From the NCBI RefSeq assembly GCF_042676085.1, contig NZ_JBHTKH010000004.1, forward strand, positions 124,001 through 188,000: DNA of 64,000 bases. The letters are read 5' to 3'. Below the pieces are notes generated by a model. That model did not search any database, was not told the DNA's origin, and saw only the letters and a list, made by a program, of their open reading frames with translations. The DNA comes from Terrabacter terrigena. Its GTDB lineage: Bacteria; Actinomycetota; Actinomycetes; Actinomycetales; Dermatophilaceae. Shown one piece after another: positions 8,927-17,581 of this stretch. A program made the position numbers and the translations under genes. Every line of letters begins with the position of its first letter. Positions within the stretch are counted from its first letter, which is position 1.

Positions 8927-9532
8927 GTGAGCAGCGACGTTGCGAACACCAATGGTGTGCCGATGGAGGCCATGCTGGCCGACTTCGGTGCCCGGGTGCG
9001 TTCCCTTCGCAAGGAACGGTCGCTGACCACCGAGAAGCTCGCCCAGAGCGCGGGGGTGAGTGCCGGGCTCATCAGCCAGATCGAGCGCGGTCACGGCAAC
9101 CCCTCGTTCGCCACCCTGGTCCAGCTTGCACACGGGTTGCAGCTACCCGTGGGCCAGCTGCTCCAGCCGGTCGAGACGGAGCAGGTCGTGGTCCGCAAGG
9201 ACAAGCGGCGCCGACTCGACAGCCACGGACTGGCCACCGAGGACGGCGGCGTCTACGAGCTGCTGACGCCCGACCTCAACGGTGCCCTCGAGGCCAACTG
9301 GGTGGTCACGCCACCCGGTTACGACACCAGCGCCACGCCGTACACCCACAACGGCGAGGAGTTCGGCATCGTGCTGTCCGGAACCAAGGACGTCTTCCTC
9401 GACGGGGTGCGTCACCGGCTCCATGCCGGCGACTCCATCCGCTACAGCTCCACCACCCCGCACTGGTACGTCAACCCGTCGGAAACCGAGGACTGCACCG
9501 CCGTCTGGGTGAGCACACCGCCCACCTGGTAG
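8927..9532 (+). CDS. XRE-family regulator with C-terminal cupin domain
   Basis: 201 residues from a GTG 6 nt after GGAG. An N-terminal helix-turn-helix at about residues 25-80 (RVRSLRKERSLTTEKLAQSA, then SQIERGHGNPSFATLVQLA) is joined to a C-terminal cupin barrel (residues about 130-195; HNGEEFGIVLSG, then the metal-type DSIRYSSTTPHWYVNP). This architecture usually senses a small ligand in the cupin and controls an adjacent catabolic operon. It is transcribed toward the eight-gene cluster that follows, from a strong promoter, and is the obvious candidate local regulator. Ligand unknown. Confidence 0.9.
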   Translation: MSSDVANTNGVPMEAMLADFGARVRSLRKERSLTTEKLAQSAGVSAGLISQIERGHGNPSFATLVQLAHGLQLPVGQLLQPVETEQVVVRKDKRRRLDSHGLATEDGGVYELLTPDLNGALEANWVVTPPGYDTSATPYTHNGEEFGIVLSGTKDVFLDGVRHRLHAGDSIRYSSTTPHWYVNPSETEDCTAVWVSTPPTW

Positions 9533-9663
9533 CCCCGGCCGCATCAACCCTCCTCACCTCCGACCGCCTCCATCCCACGAAGGTCCCCGGACGCGCCGCG
9601 TCCCGGGCTGTGTCGAGTGCGCCCTGAAACAGGGCCCTCCCGTTCCGAACCGGAGAGTTCGTC

Positions 9664-10968
9664 ATGACCGCTACCCCGAAAGCGACCACCGTCCCCGCGA
9701 CGGCGGAGTCAGGCGCCCAGGCGCCGTCCACCCGTCGGGCCATGCTCGGCCTCGGCCTCGGCAACACCCTCGAGTGGTACGACTGGATGATCTTCGGCCT
9801 GCTGGCCACGTTCATCGGTCCGCAGTTCTTCGCCAAGACCGACCCGGTCTCGGCGACGCTCGACGCCTTGGCGGTCTTCGCCGTCGGCTTCTTCGTGCGT
9901 CCCCTCGGCGGAGCTCTCTTCGGCACCGTGGCCGACCGCATCGGCCGGCGCAGCGTCATGCTCTGGTCGGTCGGCACCATGGCCGTGACGACGCTCGTCA
10001 TCGGCCTGCTGCCCAACTACGAGTCGATCGGCGTCTGGGCAGGCGTCCTGCTGCTCGTCTGCCGCCTGCTCCAGGGGCTGTCGACCGGCGTGGAGGCACC
10101 GCTCTCGACGGCCTTCGCCATCGAGGTCATGCCCCAGGGCCACGAAGGCCGGGCTGCGGGCTACATCAGCTTCTTCGTCAACTTCGGCATCCTGCTCGCC
10201 TCCCTCGTCAGCTTCGCCACCAGCTACGTCATCGGTGGTGACGCCATGGAGACCTGGGGCTGGCGGGTGCCGCTGCTCTTCGGTGCCGCCCTCAGCTTCT
10301 TCGTGCTCTACCTGCGACGGGCACTCCCCGAGACCCTGCACGAGCAGGAGCGCAGCGAGACCGCCGGCGGCACGTGGAAGGGCGTGCGCAAGCACTGGCT
10401 CGGCCTGCTCGCCATCGTCTTCGTCGTCGGCAGCGCCCAGGCGTTCAACTACGCGTGGAACGTCGGCCTGCCGAGCCTCGCGCGCACCACGTTCAAGGAG
10501 AACCCCACCGCCGTCTTCGGCATCACGACCCTGCTCGGCGTCATCCTGCTCGTCGGCTCCATCGTCACCGGCCGCGTCGCCGACCGGGTCACCCTCTCGC
10601 GCGCCTTCGTCGTCACGCGCCTCGCGGCCGTGCCCGCCGTCTTCCTCATGCTGCTCTACACGGGTCCCGGCATGGGCAGGTTCGCGCTCGTCGTGCTCGG
10701 CGGCGGCATCGTCCTCGTGGCCAACATGACGCTCTACAACGTCGTGTCGGCCTCGCTGATGCCGAAGTTCTGCCGGGCCACCGGCACCGGCGTCGGCTAC
10801 GGCGTCGCGGTCGCCCTCTTCGGCGGCACCGCGTCCTACCTGCTCGTGTGGCTGCAGAGCAACCACGTGCAGTGGGTCTTCCCCGCCTACACGGCCGCTC
10901 TGTCGGTCATCAGCGTCGTCGTCTACATCGCCGCCCGTCGCCGCAGCGGCATCTTCGCCGGAGAGTGA
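9664..10968 (+). CDS. MHS-family MFS transporter
   Basis: 434 residues, about 12 transmembrane segments. It shows the metabolite:H+ symporter signatures LGNTLEWYDWMIFG near residue 35 and VRPLGGALFGTVADRIGRR (about residues 80-98), the MFS loop 2-3 motif. MHS members import organic acids, betaines, proline or shikimate-type compounds with protons. It is the only transporter of the 9-18 kb cluster, so its cargo is presumably the pathway substrate. GGAGAG precedes the ATG. The FAD oxidoreductase follows 11 bp after its stop. The 131-bp gap upstream holds no recognisable gene. Confidence 0.92.
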   Translation: MTATPKATTVPATAESGAQAPSTRRAMLGLGLGNTLEWYDWMIFGLLATFIGPQFFAKTDPVSATLDALAVFAVGFFVRPLGGALFGTVADRIGRRSVMLWSVGTMAVTTLVIGLLPNYESIGVWAGVLLLVCRLLQGLSTGVEAPLSTAFAIEVMPQGHEGRAAGYISFFVNFGILLASLVSFATSYVIGGDAMETWGWRVPLLFGAALSFFVLYLRRALPETLHEQERSETAGGTWKGVRKHWLGLLAIVFVVGSAQAFNYAWNVGLPSLARTTFKENPTAVFGITTLLGVILLVGSIVTGRVADRVTLSRAFVVTRLAAVPAVFLMLLYTGPGMGRFALVVLGGGIVLVANMTLYNVVSASLMPKFCRATGTGVGYGVAVALFGGTASYLLVWLQSNHVQWVFPAYTAALSVISVVVYIAARRRSGIFAGE

Positions 10969-10979
10969 GCTCCCCCATC

Positions 10980-12374
10980 ATGAACGCCCAGCAGCCCCAC
11001 CAGGTCCAGCCCCTCAGCATCACCTCGGACGAGGTGACCGCCCCGGTCGTGCGCCGCAGTGACGTCGTCGTCGTCGGGGGAGGTCCCGCCGGTGTCAGCG
11101 CCGCGGTGTCGGCAGCCCGCAGCGGCGTCGACGTGACGCTCGTCGAGCGCTACTCGGCTCTCGGCGGACTCGCCTCCGGCGGAATGGTGCTCGTCCTCGA
11201 CGACATGGTCAACGGCGACGAGGTCACCGTGACCGGCATCGTCGACGAGTACGTCGAGCGGATGGCGCGCAACAGGCTCGCCGTCTACCCGCCCGTGGAG
11301 GAGCGCGCCGCGTCGCAGGAGCTGTGGAACAAGTGGGGGCGCTGGGGCACCTTCAACTTCCACTCGCACAGCAACCCGAAGCCGATCTGCTACGCCGTCG
11401 CCTTCGACCCCGACGCCTGGAAGTCGACGTCGATCGACCTCGTCCGCGAGTCCGGCGTGCACCTGCGCATGCACAGCTGGTTCTCGCGGCCCGTCGTCGA
11501 CGACGGTGCCCTCAAGGGTGTCGTCGTCGAGACGAAGCAGGGACCGCAGGCCATCATGGGCGACGTCGTCATCGACACGACCGGCGACATCGACGTGGCC
11601 TCTCGTGCCGGCGCGCCGTACGCCCACGACTCCTACCTCGTCACCCTGGTCTTCCGCCTCGGCGGGGTCGACACCGCCAAGGCGGAGCGCTTCGAGCAGG
11701 AGCACCCGCGGGAGGCCCGGGCTGCCAACCGCCGCATCAAGCGCCTGCTCGGCGGCGCGTGGGAGCTGTGGTGGCTCAAGACACCGCTGCCCGGCATCGT
11801 GTGGTGCAACACGCCGCACATGACCGGCTTCGACGGCGCCGACCCCGAGTCGCTGACCAGCGCGGAGTTCGCGGCCCGAGACCGCATCGCGGCCGCGCTG
11901 CCAGCGATCCGCGCCGACCTGCCCGGCTTCGAGAACGCGTACATCCTCGACGTCGCCCAGCAGATGGGGGTGCGCCAGACCCGCCTGCTCCAGGGGGAGT
12001 ACGTCGTGACGAAGGACGACGTCGTGAGCCGCCGGCACTTCGCCGACTCGGTGGCCCGCGGTCGCGACTACTACACGCCGTACCGGTCGCTGCTTCCCCG
12101 AGGTGTGGACCAGCTCATCGTCGCGGGGCGACACTACTCGGCAACGCCGGAGGCCCAGCGGATGTCCCGCGAGATCCCGCCGTGCATGGCCCAGGGCCAG
12201 GCAGCAGGAATCGCGGCGGCACTCGCCGTCGAGAAGGCCCTCCCGGTGCGCGACGTGCCGGTGGACGAGATCCAGCTGCGCATGCGCGACCAGGGAGCCG
12301 ACCCGGGCGACCGGCCGGCGCCCAACGCGACCATCGACGCGACCATCCCGTCCGACCAGGAGAGCCAGCGATGA
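10980..12374 (+). CDS. FAD-dependent oxidoreductase (FAD_oxidored type)
   Basis: 464 residues. The dinucleotide-binding motif VVVVGGGPAGVSAA is at residues 29-42, followed by VERYSALGG and the ASGGMV stretch typical of Pfam FAD_oxidored proteins. A glycine-rich closing motif near the C-terminus is represented by VAGRHYSATPEAQ. It would oxidise or reduce an organic acid or C-C bond in the cytosol; substrate not assignable. It follows the transporter by 11 bp and overlaps the CoA-transferase start by 4 bp, so it is co-translated with the cluster. Confidence 0.85.
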   Translation: MNAQQPHQVQPLSITSDEVTAPVVRRSDVVVVGGGPAGVSAAVSAARSGVDVTLVERYSALGGLASGGMVLVLDDMVNGDEVTVTGIVDEYVERMARNRLAVYPPVEERAASQELWNKWGRWGTFNFHSHSNPKPICYAVAFDPDAWKSTSIDLVRESGVHLRMHSWFSRPVVDDGALKGVVVETKQGPQAIMGDVVIDTTGDIDVASRAGAPYAHDSYLVTLVFRLGGVDTAKAERFEQEHPREARAANRRIKRLLGGAWELWWLKTPLPGIVWCNTPHMTGFDGADPESLTSAEFAARDRIAAALPAIRADLPGFENAYILDVAQQMGVRQTRLLQGEYVVTKDDVVSRRHFADSVARGRDYYTPYRSLLPRGVDQLIVAGRHYSATPEAQRMSREIPPCMAQGQAAGIAAALAVEKALPVRDVPVDEIQLRMRDQGADPGDRPAPNATIDATIPSDQESQR

Positions 12375-13621
12375 CGACATCCGCAGAGAGCACCGCAGAG
12401 AGCACCGCAGAGACCACCGCAGAGACCACCGCAGCGGGAGCCCCGCGTGCCCTCGAGGGCGTCACCGTCCTCGACTTCACCCAGGTCTACATGGGTCCGT
12501 CGTGCACGCAGATGCTCGCCGACTACGGGGCGGAGGTGATCAAGGTCGAGCGCCCGGTCTGGGGCGACCTCTCGCGCAACTCGCTGCCCGACCCGGCGGG
12601 GCAGGAGAACCCGATCTTCATCTCGATCAACCGCAACAAGCGGTCGGTCACCATCGACACGCGGACCGAGACGGGCCGTGAGGTCGTGCTCGACCTCGTG
12701 CGGCGCTCCGACGTGGTGGTCAGCAACTTCCGCTCCGGGGTCATGGAGCGCATGGGCTTCGGCTACGACGCGCTCAAGGAGGTCAACCCGACCATCGTCT
12801 GGGCGTCCGGCACCGGTTTCGGCGAGACCGGGCCCTACGCCCACAAGGGCGGCCAGGACGTCATCGCCCAGGCGTACTCGGGTGTCATGTGGCGCCGGTC
12901 CGACGACACCGTGCCGCTCAGCGTCTACCCGACGACGCTCGCCGACTACACGACCGGCATGCACCTGTGCCAGGGCATCCTGCTCGCCCTCATCGCGCGC
13001 GACCGCACCGGCGAGGGCCAGAAGGTCCAGGTCAACATGTACGACTCGATGCTGCACATGCAGATGCAGGAGGCGGCCACGCAGCTCAACCGCGGGCACG
13101 AGGTCAACTGGGCCGCGATGCCGCTCTCGGGCGTCTTCCCCACGACCGACGGCGCCGTCTGCATGGTCGGCGCGTTCAAGGAGAACCCGCTCCGCGACAT
13201 CAGCAAGGCCCTCGAGCTCGACGAGGACTGGTCGACCAAGCCCGGGTTCGACACCCTCGAGGGGCAGTTCGAGCGACGTCCCGAGCTGCAGGCGCTCTTC
13301 CGCGAGCGCTTCGCCACCGACACCACCGCCCACTGGGTCGAGCGGCTCGAGGCCGTCGACATCCTCTGCGCCCCGGTGCGCAGCCTCGTCGAGGCCCTCG
13401 CCGACGAGCAGACCGCGGCCAACGGCATGGTCGTCGACATGGAGCACCCGCACGGCGGCACGATGCGCGTGCTCAACGCTCCGATCCGCCTCTCGGCGAC
13501 ACCCAACGCTGCCAGGCGCCCTGCACCCATGCTGGGCGAGCACAACGCGGAGGTGCTGCGCGAGCTCGGCTACGACGAGGAGCGCGTCGCTGCGCTGCTC
13601 GCCGACGGGGTGATCCGATGA
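12371..13621 (+). CDS. CaiB/BaiF (class III) CoA-transferase
   Basis: 416 residues. Class III CoA-transferases move CoA between carboxylic acids through a mixed anhydride on a conserved Asp, here most likely Asp192 in LADYTTGM. The family start LEGVTVLDFTQVYMGP and the ADYGAEVIKVERP segment are clear. The first 20 residues are a repeated AEST/AETT tail coded by a 12-bp tandem repeat and are probably disordered. ATGA overlaps on both sides couple it to the FAD enzyme and the hydratase. With the hydratase it recalls CaiB/CaiD of carnitine metabolism, but orthology is not shown. Confidence 0.9.
   Translation: MTTSAESTAESTAETTAETTAAGAPRALEGVTVLDFTQVYMGPSCTQMLADYGAEVIKVERPVWGDLSRNSLPDPAGQENPIFISINRNKRSVTIDTRTETGREVVLDLVRRSDVVVSNFRSGVMERMGFGYDALKEVNPTIVWASGTGFGETGPYAHKGGQDVIAQAYSGVMWRRSDDTVPLSVYPTTLADYTTGMHLCQGILLALIARDRTGEGQKVQVNMYDSMLHMQMQEAATQLNRGHEVNWAAMPLSGVFPTTDGAVCMVGAFKENPLRDISKALELDEDWSTKPGFDTLEGQFERRPELQALFRERFATDTTAHWVERLEAVDILCAPVRSLVEALADEQTAANGMVVDMEHPHGGTMRVLNAPIRLSATPNAARRPAPMLGEHNAEVLRELGYDEERVAALLADGVIR
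12381..12428 (+). repeat. 12-bp tandem repeat, 4 copies, in CoA-transferase start
   Basis: Units CCGCAGAGAGCA (twice) and CCGCAGAGACCA (twice) run from 12381 to 12428, followed by a partial fifth. They encode the repeated AEST/AETT leader of the CoA-transferase. Length is a multiple of three, so copy-number change would be in frame. Confidence 0.9.
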
Positions 13622-14424
13622 GTGCCCCGGCGCCCGAGCGCGTCGACGAGGTGCGCTTCGAGCGCAGGGGCCGCGTCGCGTACGTGACGATCGACCGCCA
13701 GCACGTGCTCAACGCGGTCGACGACGCGACGAACCGGCGGTGCAACGAGATCTGGGACGAGATCGAGCGCGACCCCGGCGTCCACGCCGTCGTCGTCACC
13801 GGCGCCGGCGAGCGCGCCTTCTGCACCGGCGCCGACATGTCCCTCGGCGGCACCGGCAAGAACGGCATCGACTACTGGGCCGACCTCGACCCCAACGGCT
13901 TCGCCGGCCTGAGCCTGCGCCGCACGCTCGACGTTCCCGTGATCGCCCGCGTCAACGGGTACGCGTTCGGCGGCGGCATGGAGATCGTGCTCGGTGCCGA
14001 CATCGTCGTCGCCTCCAGCACCGCACAGTTCGGGCTCACCGAGCCGCGCGTCGGGCGCCTGCCCCTCGACGGCGGCATCGTCAAGCTCGTCCGCCGCATC
14101 CCGCACACCCGGGCCATGTCGATCCTGCTGACGGGTCGCCGCGTCCGGGCCGAGGAGATGCGCGACCTCGGTCTCGTCAACGAGGTCGCGGCGCCCGACG
14201 AGCTGGACGCTGCGGTTGACCGCTGGCTCGCCGATGTGCTCGCGTGCGCGCCGACCTCGTTGCGCGCCATCAAGCAGATCGTCAACCGCACCGACCACCT
14301 CACCGACCGCGACGCGCGGGCCCAGCGCCTGCCCGCGCTGATGGAGTGCCTGACGAGCCCCAACGCCACCGAGGGCGTCGAGGCCTTCCGCGAGAAGCGC
14401 GCTCCCGTCTGGAGCGACCGGTGA
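13618..14424 (+). CDS. Enoyl-CoA hydratase/isomerase family protein (CaiD-like)
   Basis: 268 residues, crotonase fold. The oxyanion-hole segments are GERAFCTGADMS and NGYAFGGGMEI. Both hydratase glutamates are in place, Glu122 and Glu142, with the same 20-residue spacing as in classical enoyl-CoA hydratase, so hydration/dehydration of a CoA thioester is plausible. The distinctive EPRVGRLPLDGG stretch replaces the usual PEVxxGLIPGxGG. The start overlaps the CoA-transferase stop (ATGA at 13618) and the stop overlaps the next gene by 4 bp. It would act on the CoA ester formed by its neighbour. Confidence 0.9.
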   Translation: MSAPAPERVDEVRFERRGRVAYVTIDRQHVLNAVDDATNRRCNEIWDEIERDPGVHAVVVTGAGERAFCTGADMSLGGTGKNGIDYWADLDPNGFAGLSLRRTLDVPVIARVNGYAFGGGMEIVLGADIVVASSTAQFGLTEPRVGRLPLDGGIVKLVRRIPHTRAMSILLTGRRVRAEEMRDLGLVNEVAAPDELDAAVDRWLADVLACAPTSLRAIKQIVNRTDHLTDRDARAQRLPALMECLTSPNATEGVEAFREKRAPVWSDR

Positions 14425-15344
14425 ACCGGCACATGCGTCCCGGCGTCTGGGGCGTGCTCGCCACGCCCTTCGCCGGCTCGACCCTCGACGTCGACGACAA
14501 CGGGGTGGCCCAGCTCGTCGAGCACGCCGAGCAGGCCGGGGTCGCCGGCCTCACGGTCCTCGGGGTCTTCGGCGAGGCTGCGCGCCTCTCGTGGGCCGAG
14601 CGACGGCTCGTGCTCGAGACCGTGCTCGAGACGACCGACCTCCCGCTCGTCGTCGGCTGCACGTCGCTCGCGACCGCTCCCGTCATCGACGAGGCGCGGA
14701 TGGCCGTCGAGCTCGTCGGCGAGCGCCTCGCCGGGGTCATGGTGCAGGCCAACAGCGCCGACGCCGCCACGCTCGACACGCACCTGGTCGCCGTTCACCA
14801 GGCATCCGGCGCCGACATCGTCGTGCAGGACTACCCGGTCGTGAGCGGGGTCAACGTCTCGTCGGCGGTGCTCGGCGATCTCGTCGCGCGGTCGCCGCAC
14901 GTCACGGCCGTCAAGGCGGAGGCGCCGCCGACCCCGGTGGCCGTGGCCGAGCTCACGGCCCGCTGTGACGTGCCCGTCTTCGGCGGGCTCGGGGGCATCA
15001 ACCTGCTCGACGAGCTGGCCTGCGGCGCGGCGGGAGCGATGACCGGCTTCTCCTACCCGGAGGGTCTCGTGGCGACCGTCGAGGCCTGGGACGCCGCTGC
15101 CCCGGAACGGGCCCGTGCCGAGCTGCTGCCCTACCTGCCGCTCATCACCTTCGAGCAGCAGGCCGGCGTCGCCCTCGCGGTGCGCAAGGAGTGCCTGCGT
15201 CGTCGCGGCCTCATCGCCGAGTCCGGGGTGCGCCCCCCGGCACGACTGCTGCCGGACTCGCTGCGGCCGCTGCTCGCCGGGCACCTCGACGCGACCGAGG
15301 CGTCGACCCGGGTCCCGACGCGGGTCACGGCCGGGGTCGCCTGA
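14421..15344 (+). CDS. Dihydrodipicolinate synthase-family lyase/deaminase
   Basis: 307 residues, TIM-barrel DHDPS/N-acetylneuraminate lyase superfamily. The Schiff-base lysine is Lys165 (VTAVKAE) and the catalytic tyrosine Tyr138 (QDYPVVSG), spaced 27 apart as expected. The GTTGE substrate loop of true DHDPS is replaced by GVFGE at residues 48-52, so it is unlikely to make lysine. Relatives cleave or dehydrate 2-keto-3-deoxy acids or deaminate pyrroline carboxylates, giving pyruvate or alpha-ketoglutarate semialdehyde. That fits the semialdehyde dehydrogenase two genes downstream. GTG start overlaps the hydratase stop. Confidence 0.85.
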   Translation: MNRHMRPGVWGVLATPFAGSTLDVDDNGVAQLVEHAEQAGVAGLTVLGVFGEAARLSWAERRLVLETVLETTDLPLVVGCTSLATAPVIDEARMAVELVGERLAGVMVQANSADAATLDTHLVAVHQASGADIVVQDYPVVSGVNVSSAVLGDLVARSPHVTAVKAEAPPTPVAVAELTARCDVPVFGGLGGINLLDELACGAAGAMTGFSYPEGLVATVEAWDAAAPERARAELLPYLPLITFEQQAGVALAVRKECLRRRGLIAESGVRPPARLLPDSLRPLLAGHLDATEASTRVPTRVTAGVA

Positions 15345-16117
15345 TGGATCTCGGACTCGACGGACGCGTGGCCCTCGTTCTCGCGTCGACGGGTGGCCTC
15401 GGTGCCGCGGTCGCCACGGCACTCGCGGCAGAGGGCGCTCACGTCGTCGTCACCGGGCGTGACGCAGCGCGGGCGCAGGCTCTGGCCGCCCGGTTGCCCT
15501 CGGCAGTCGGTGTCGGCGTCGACCTCACCGCGCCCGGTGCCGCCGCCACCGTTCTCGCGGCCACGAGGGAGGCCTTCGGCGACCCGGAGGTGCTCGTCCT
15601 CAACGGTCCCGGTCCGCCACCCAGCCGCGCTGCGGACCTCGACGGAGCAGCGGTGCGAGCCGCCGCCGAGACCCTGCTCGTGCCGCACGTCGACCTCGTC
15701 CAGCAGGCCCTGCCGGCCATGCGGGCGCGCCGCTGGGGCCGCATCCTCGCCATCGGCTCGAGCGGCGTCGAGGCCCCGCTTCCCGACCTCAGCGCCTCCA
15801 ACGTCGGGCGTGCCGCGCTCGCGGCCTACCTCAAGACCCTGGCCGGCGAGGTCGCTGCCGACGGCGTGACCGTCAATATGCTGCTACCGGGTCGCATCGC
15901 GACCGACCGCGTCGCGGCGCTCGACGCCGCCGCAGCCACCCGACAGGGGCGGCCCGTCGACGAGGTGGAGGCCGCCTCGCGGGCCACGATCCCGCTCGGC
16001 CGCTACGGCGAACCCGAGGAGTTCGGTGCCACCGGTGCCTTCCTGTGCAGCGCGCGGGCCTCCTACCTCACCGGCGCGCTCGTCCGCTGCGACGGCGGCC
16101 TGCTCGCCAACCTCTGA
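15344..16117 (+). CDS. Atypical short-chain dehydrogenase/reductase lacking YxxxK
   Basis: 257 residues with the SDR Rossmann start VALVLASTGGLGAAVA and the typical C-terminal SYLTGALVRCDGG. The catalytic Ser140 is present (AIGSSG), but where Tyr-x-x-x-Lys is expected the sequence is LSASNVGRAALA, with no Tyr or Lys in the window 149-158. Such members exist among bacterial SDRs and may bind NAD(P) without classical oxidoreductase chemistry, or use another acid. Start and stop share one base with the upstream lyase gene (TGATG). Role in the pathway unclear. Confidence 0.85.
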   Translation: MDLGLDGRVALVLASTGGLGAAVATALAAEGAHVVVTGRDAARAQALAARLPSAVGVGVDLTAPGAAATVLAATREAFGDPEVLVLNGPGPPPSRAADLDGAAVRAAAETLLVPHVDLVQQALPAMRARRWGRILAIGSSGVEAPLPDLSASNVGRAALAAYLKTLAGEVAADGVTVNMLLPGRIATDRVAALDAAAATRQGRPVDEVEAASRATIPLGRYGEPEEFGATGAFLCSARASYLTGALVRCDGGLLANL

Positions 16118-16150
16118 CCACCGACCCCGATCCGTCTCGAGGAGACCCCG

Positions 16151-17581
16151 ATGACCATGCACGTGCACAACATCGTCGACGGCGCCCGCACCGGCGCGCC
16201 GACCATCGAGCGCCGCAACCCGGCTCGCCCTGCAGAGGTGGTCGCCGTGTCACCGGCCTCGAGCGCCGCCGACGTCGACGCCGCGGTCGGGGCCGCCGAG
16301 AAGGCCCAGCCGGGCTGGGCCGCCCTCACTCCCGTCGCGCGGGGCGCAGTGCTGCTCGACGCGGCCGACCTGCTGCGACAGCGCCAGCCGCAGATCGCGG
16401 CCGACCTCGTACGTGAGGAGGGCAAGACGCGCGCCGAGGCGATGGGTGAGGTGCGGCGCGCCATCGACGTGCTGCGCTTCTTCGGCGCGGCCGGGTGGCG
16501 TTCCACAGGCGAGACCCTGCCGAGCGTCGTCCCCCACACGAGCGTGCACACGCGGTCCGAGCCGCTCGGCGTCGTCGGGCTCATCACGCCGTGGAACTTC
16601 CCCATCGCCATCCCGGCCTGGAAGATGGCGCCCGCGCTCGTCTCGGGCAACGCCGTCGTCATCAAGCCGGCCGAGCTCACGCCGTTGTCCGTCGACCACC
16701 TGGCGACCGCCCTGCACGACGCGGGCCTGCCGGCCGGCGTGCTGAACGTCGTCCACGGCGAGGGGGCGGTCGCCGGCGAGGCGCTCGCCGCCCACTCCGA
16801 CGTCGCCGCGCTGTCCTTCACGGGTTCCACCGCCGTCGGGCGCCACCTGCACGACGTGGTCAGCGCACGCCGTGCGCGGGTGCAGCTCGAGATGGGCGGC
16901 AAGAACGCGTACCTCGTCCTCGATGACGCCGACGTCGACCACGCCGCAGCGACGGTTGCTGCCGGCGCGTTCGGGCTCACCGGACAGGCGTGCACGGCGA
17001 CGTCGAGGGTCTACGTCACGCCCGGCATCCGCGACGCGTTCGTCGAGCGCCTGCGTTCGCACGCCGCTGCCGCCCGTGCCGGCGACGGACTCGACGACGG
17101 CACGACGATGGGGCCCGTGGTCTCGCAGGCCCAGCTGGACAAGGACCTCGCCGCCATCGAGGGTGCGGTCGCCGCCGGCCACGACGGCGGGTCGATCGCC
17201 GACCCCGACGGACTCCTGCTGCAGCCCGTCGTGTTCTCCGATGTGTCGCACGACAGCCCGCTCGCCCGCGACGAGGTCTTCGGGCCCGTGGTCGCCGTCG
17301 TCGACGTCGCCGACTACGAGGTCGGCCTGGCCCGCGTCAACGATTCCAGCTACGGGCTCACGGCCGGGGTCTGCACCCGCGACCTCGGCACCGCGCACGA
17401 CTTCGCGGCGCGCGCTCGTGTCGGCGTCGTCAAGGTGAACCGGCCGACGACCGGGCTCGACCTCAACGTGCCCTTCGGAGGCATCCGTGACTCGTCGTCG
17501 AACACGTTCCGCGAGCAGGGCGCCCGAGCCGTCGACTTCTACACCTGGTCCAAGAGCGTCTACGTCGGGCACGACGTGTGA
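16151..17581 (+). CDS. Aldehyde dehydrogenase, ketoglutarate-semialdehyde type
   Basis: 476 residues. NAD(P)-dependent oxidation of an aldehyde to an acid. Catalytic residues are Asn149 (TPWNFP), Glu247 (LEMGGKN) and Cys281 (GQACTATSR), all present. The C-terminal VPFGGIRDSSSN and FREQG...DFYTWSKSVYV resemble alpha-ketoglutaric semialdehyde dehydrogenases more than betaine or succinic types; this is pattern recall, not a tree. GGAG precedes the ATG (16151, alternative ATG 16157). Its stop overlaps the next gene's GTG by 4 bp. Confidence 0.92.
   Translation: MTMHVHNIVDGARTGAPTIERRNPARPAEVVAVSPASSAADVDAAVGAAEKAQPGWAALTPVARGAVLLDAADLLRQRQPQIAADLVREEGKTRAEAMGEVRRAIDVLRFFGAAGWRSTGETLPSVVPHTSVHTRSEPLGVVGLITPWNFPIAIPAWKMAPALVSGNAVVIKPAELTPLSVDHLATALHDAGLPAGVLNVVHGEGAVAGEALAAHSDVAALSFTGSTAVGRHLHDVVSARRARVQLEMGGKNAYLVLDDADVDHAAATVAAGAFGLTGQACTATSRVYVTPGIRDAFVERLRSHAAAARAGDGLDDGTTMGPVVSQAQLDKDLAAIEGAVAAGHDGGSIADPDGLLLQPVVFSDVSHDSPLARDEVFGPVVAVVDVADYEVGLARVNDSSYGLTAGVCTRDLGTAHDFAARARVGVVKVNRPTTGLDLNVPFGGIRDSSSNTFREQGARAVDFYTWSKSVYVGHDV

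Noticed and set aside
12381..12428. CRISPR-like array
   Set aside because: Head-to-tail 12-bp units without spacers, in frame inside a coding sequence; no cas genes.
14421..15344. dapA (lysine biosynthesis)
   Set aside because: The GTTGE loop is GVFGE and the gene sits in a catabolic operon; only the superfamily can be claimed.
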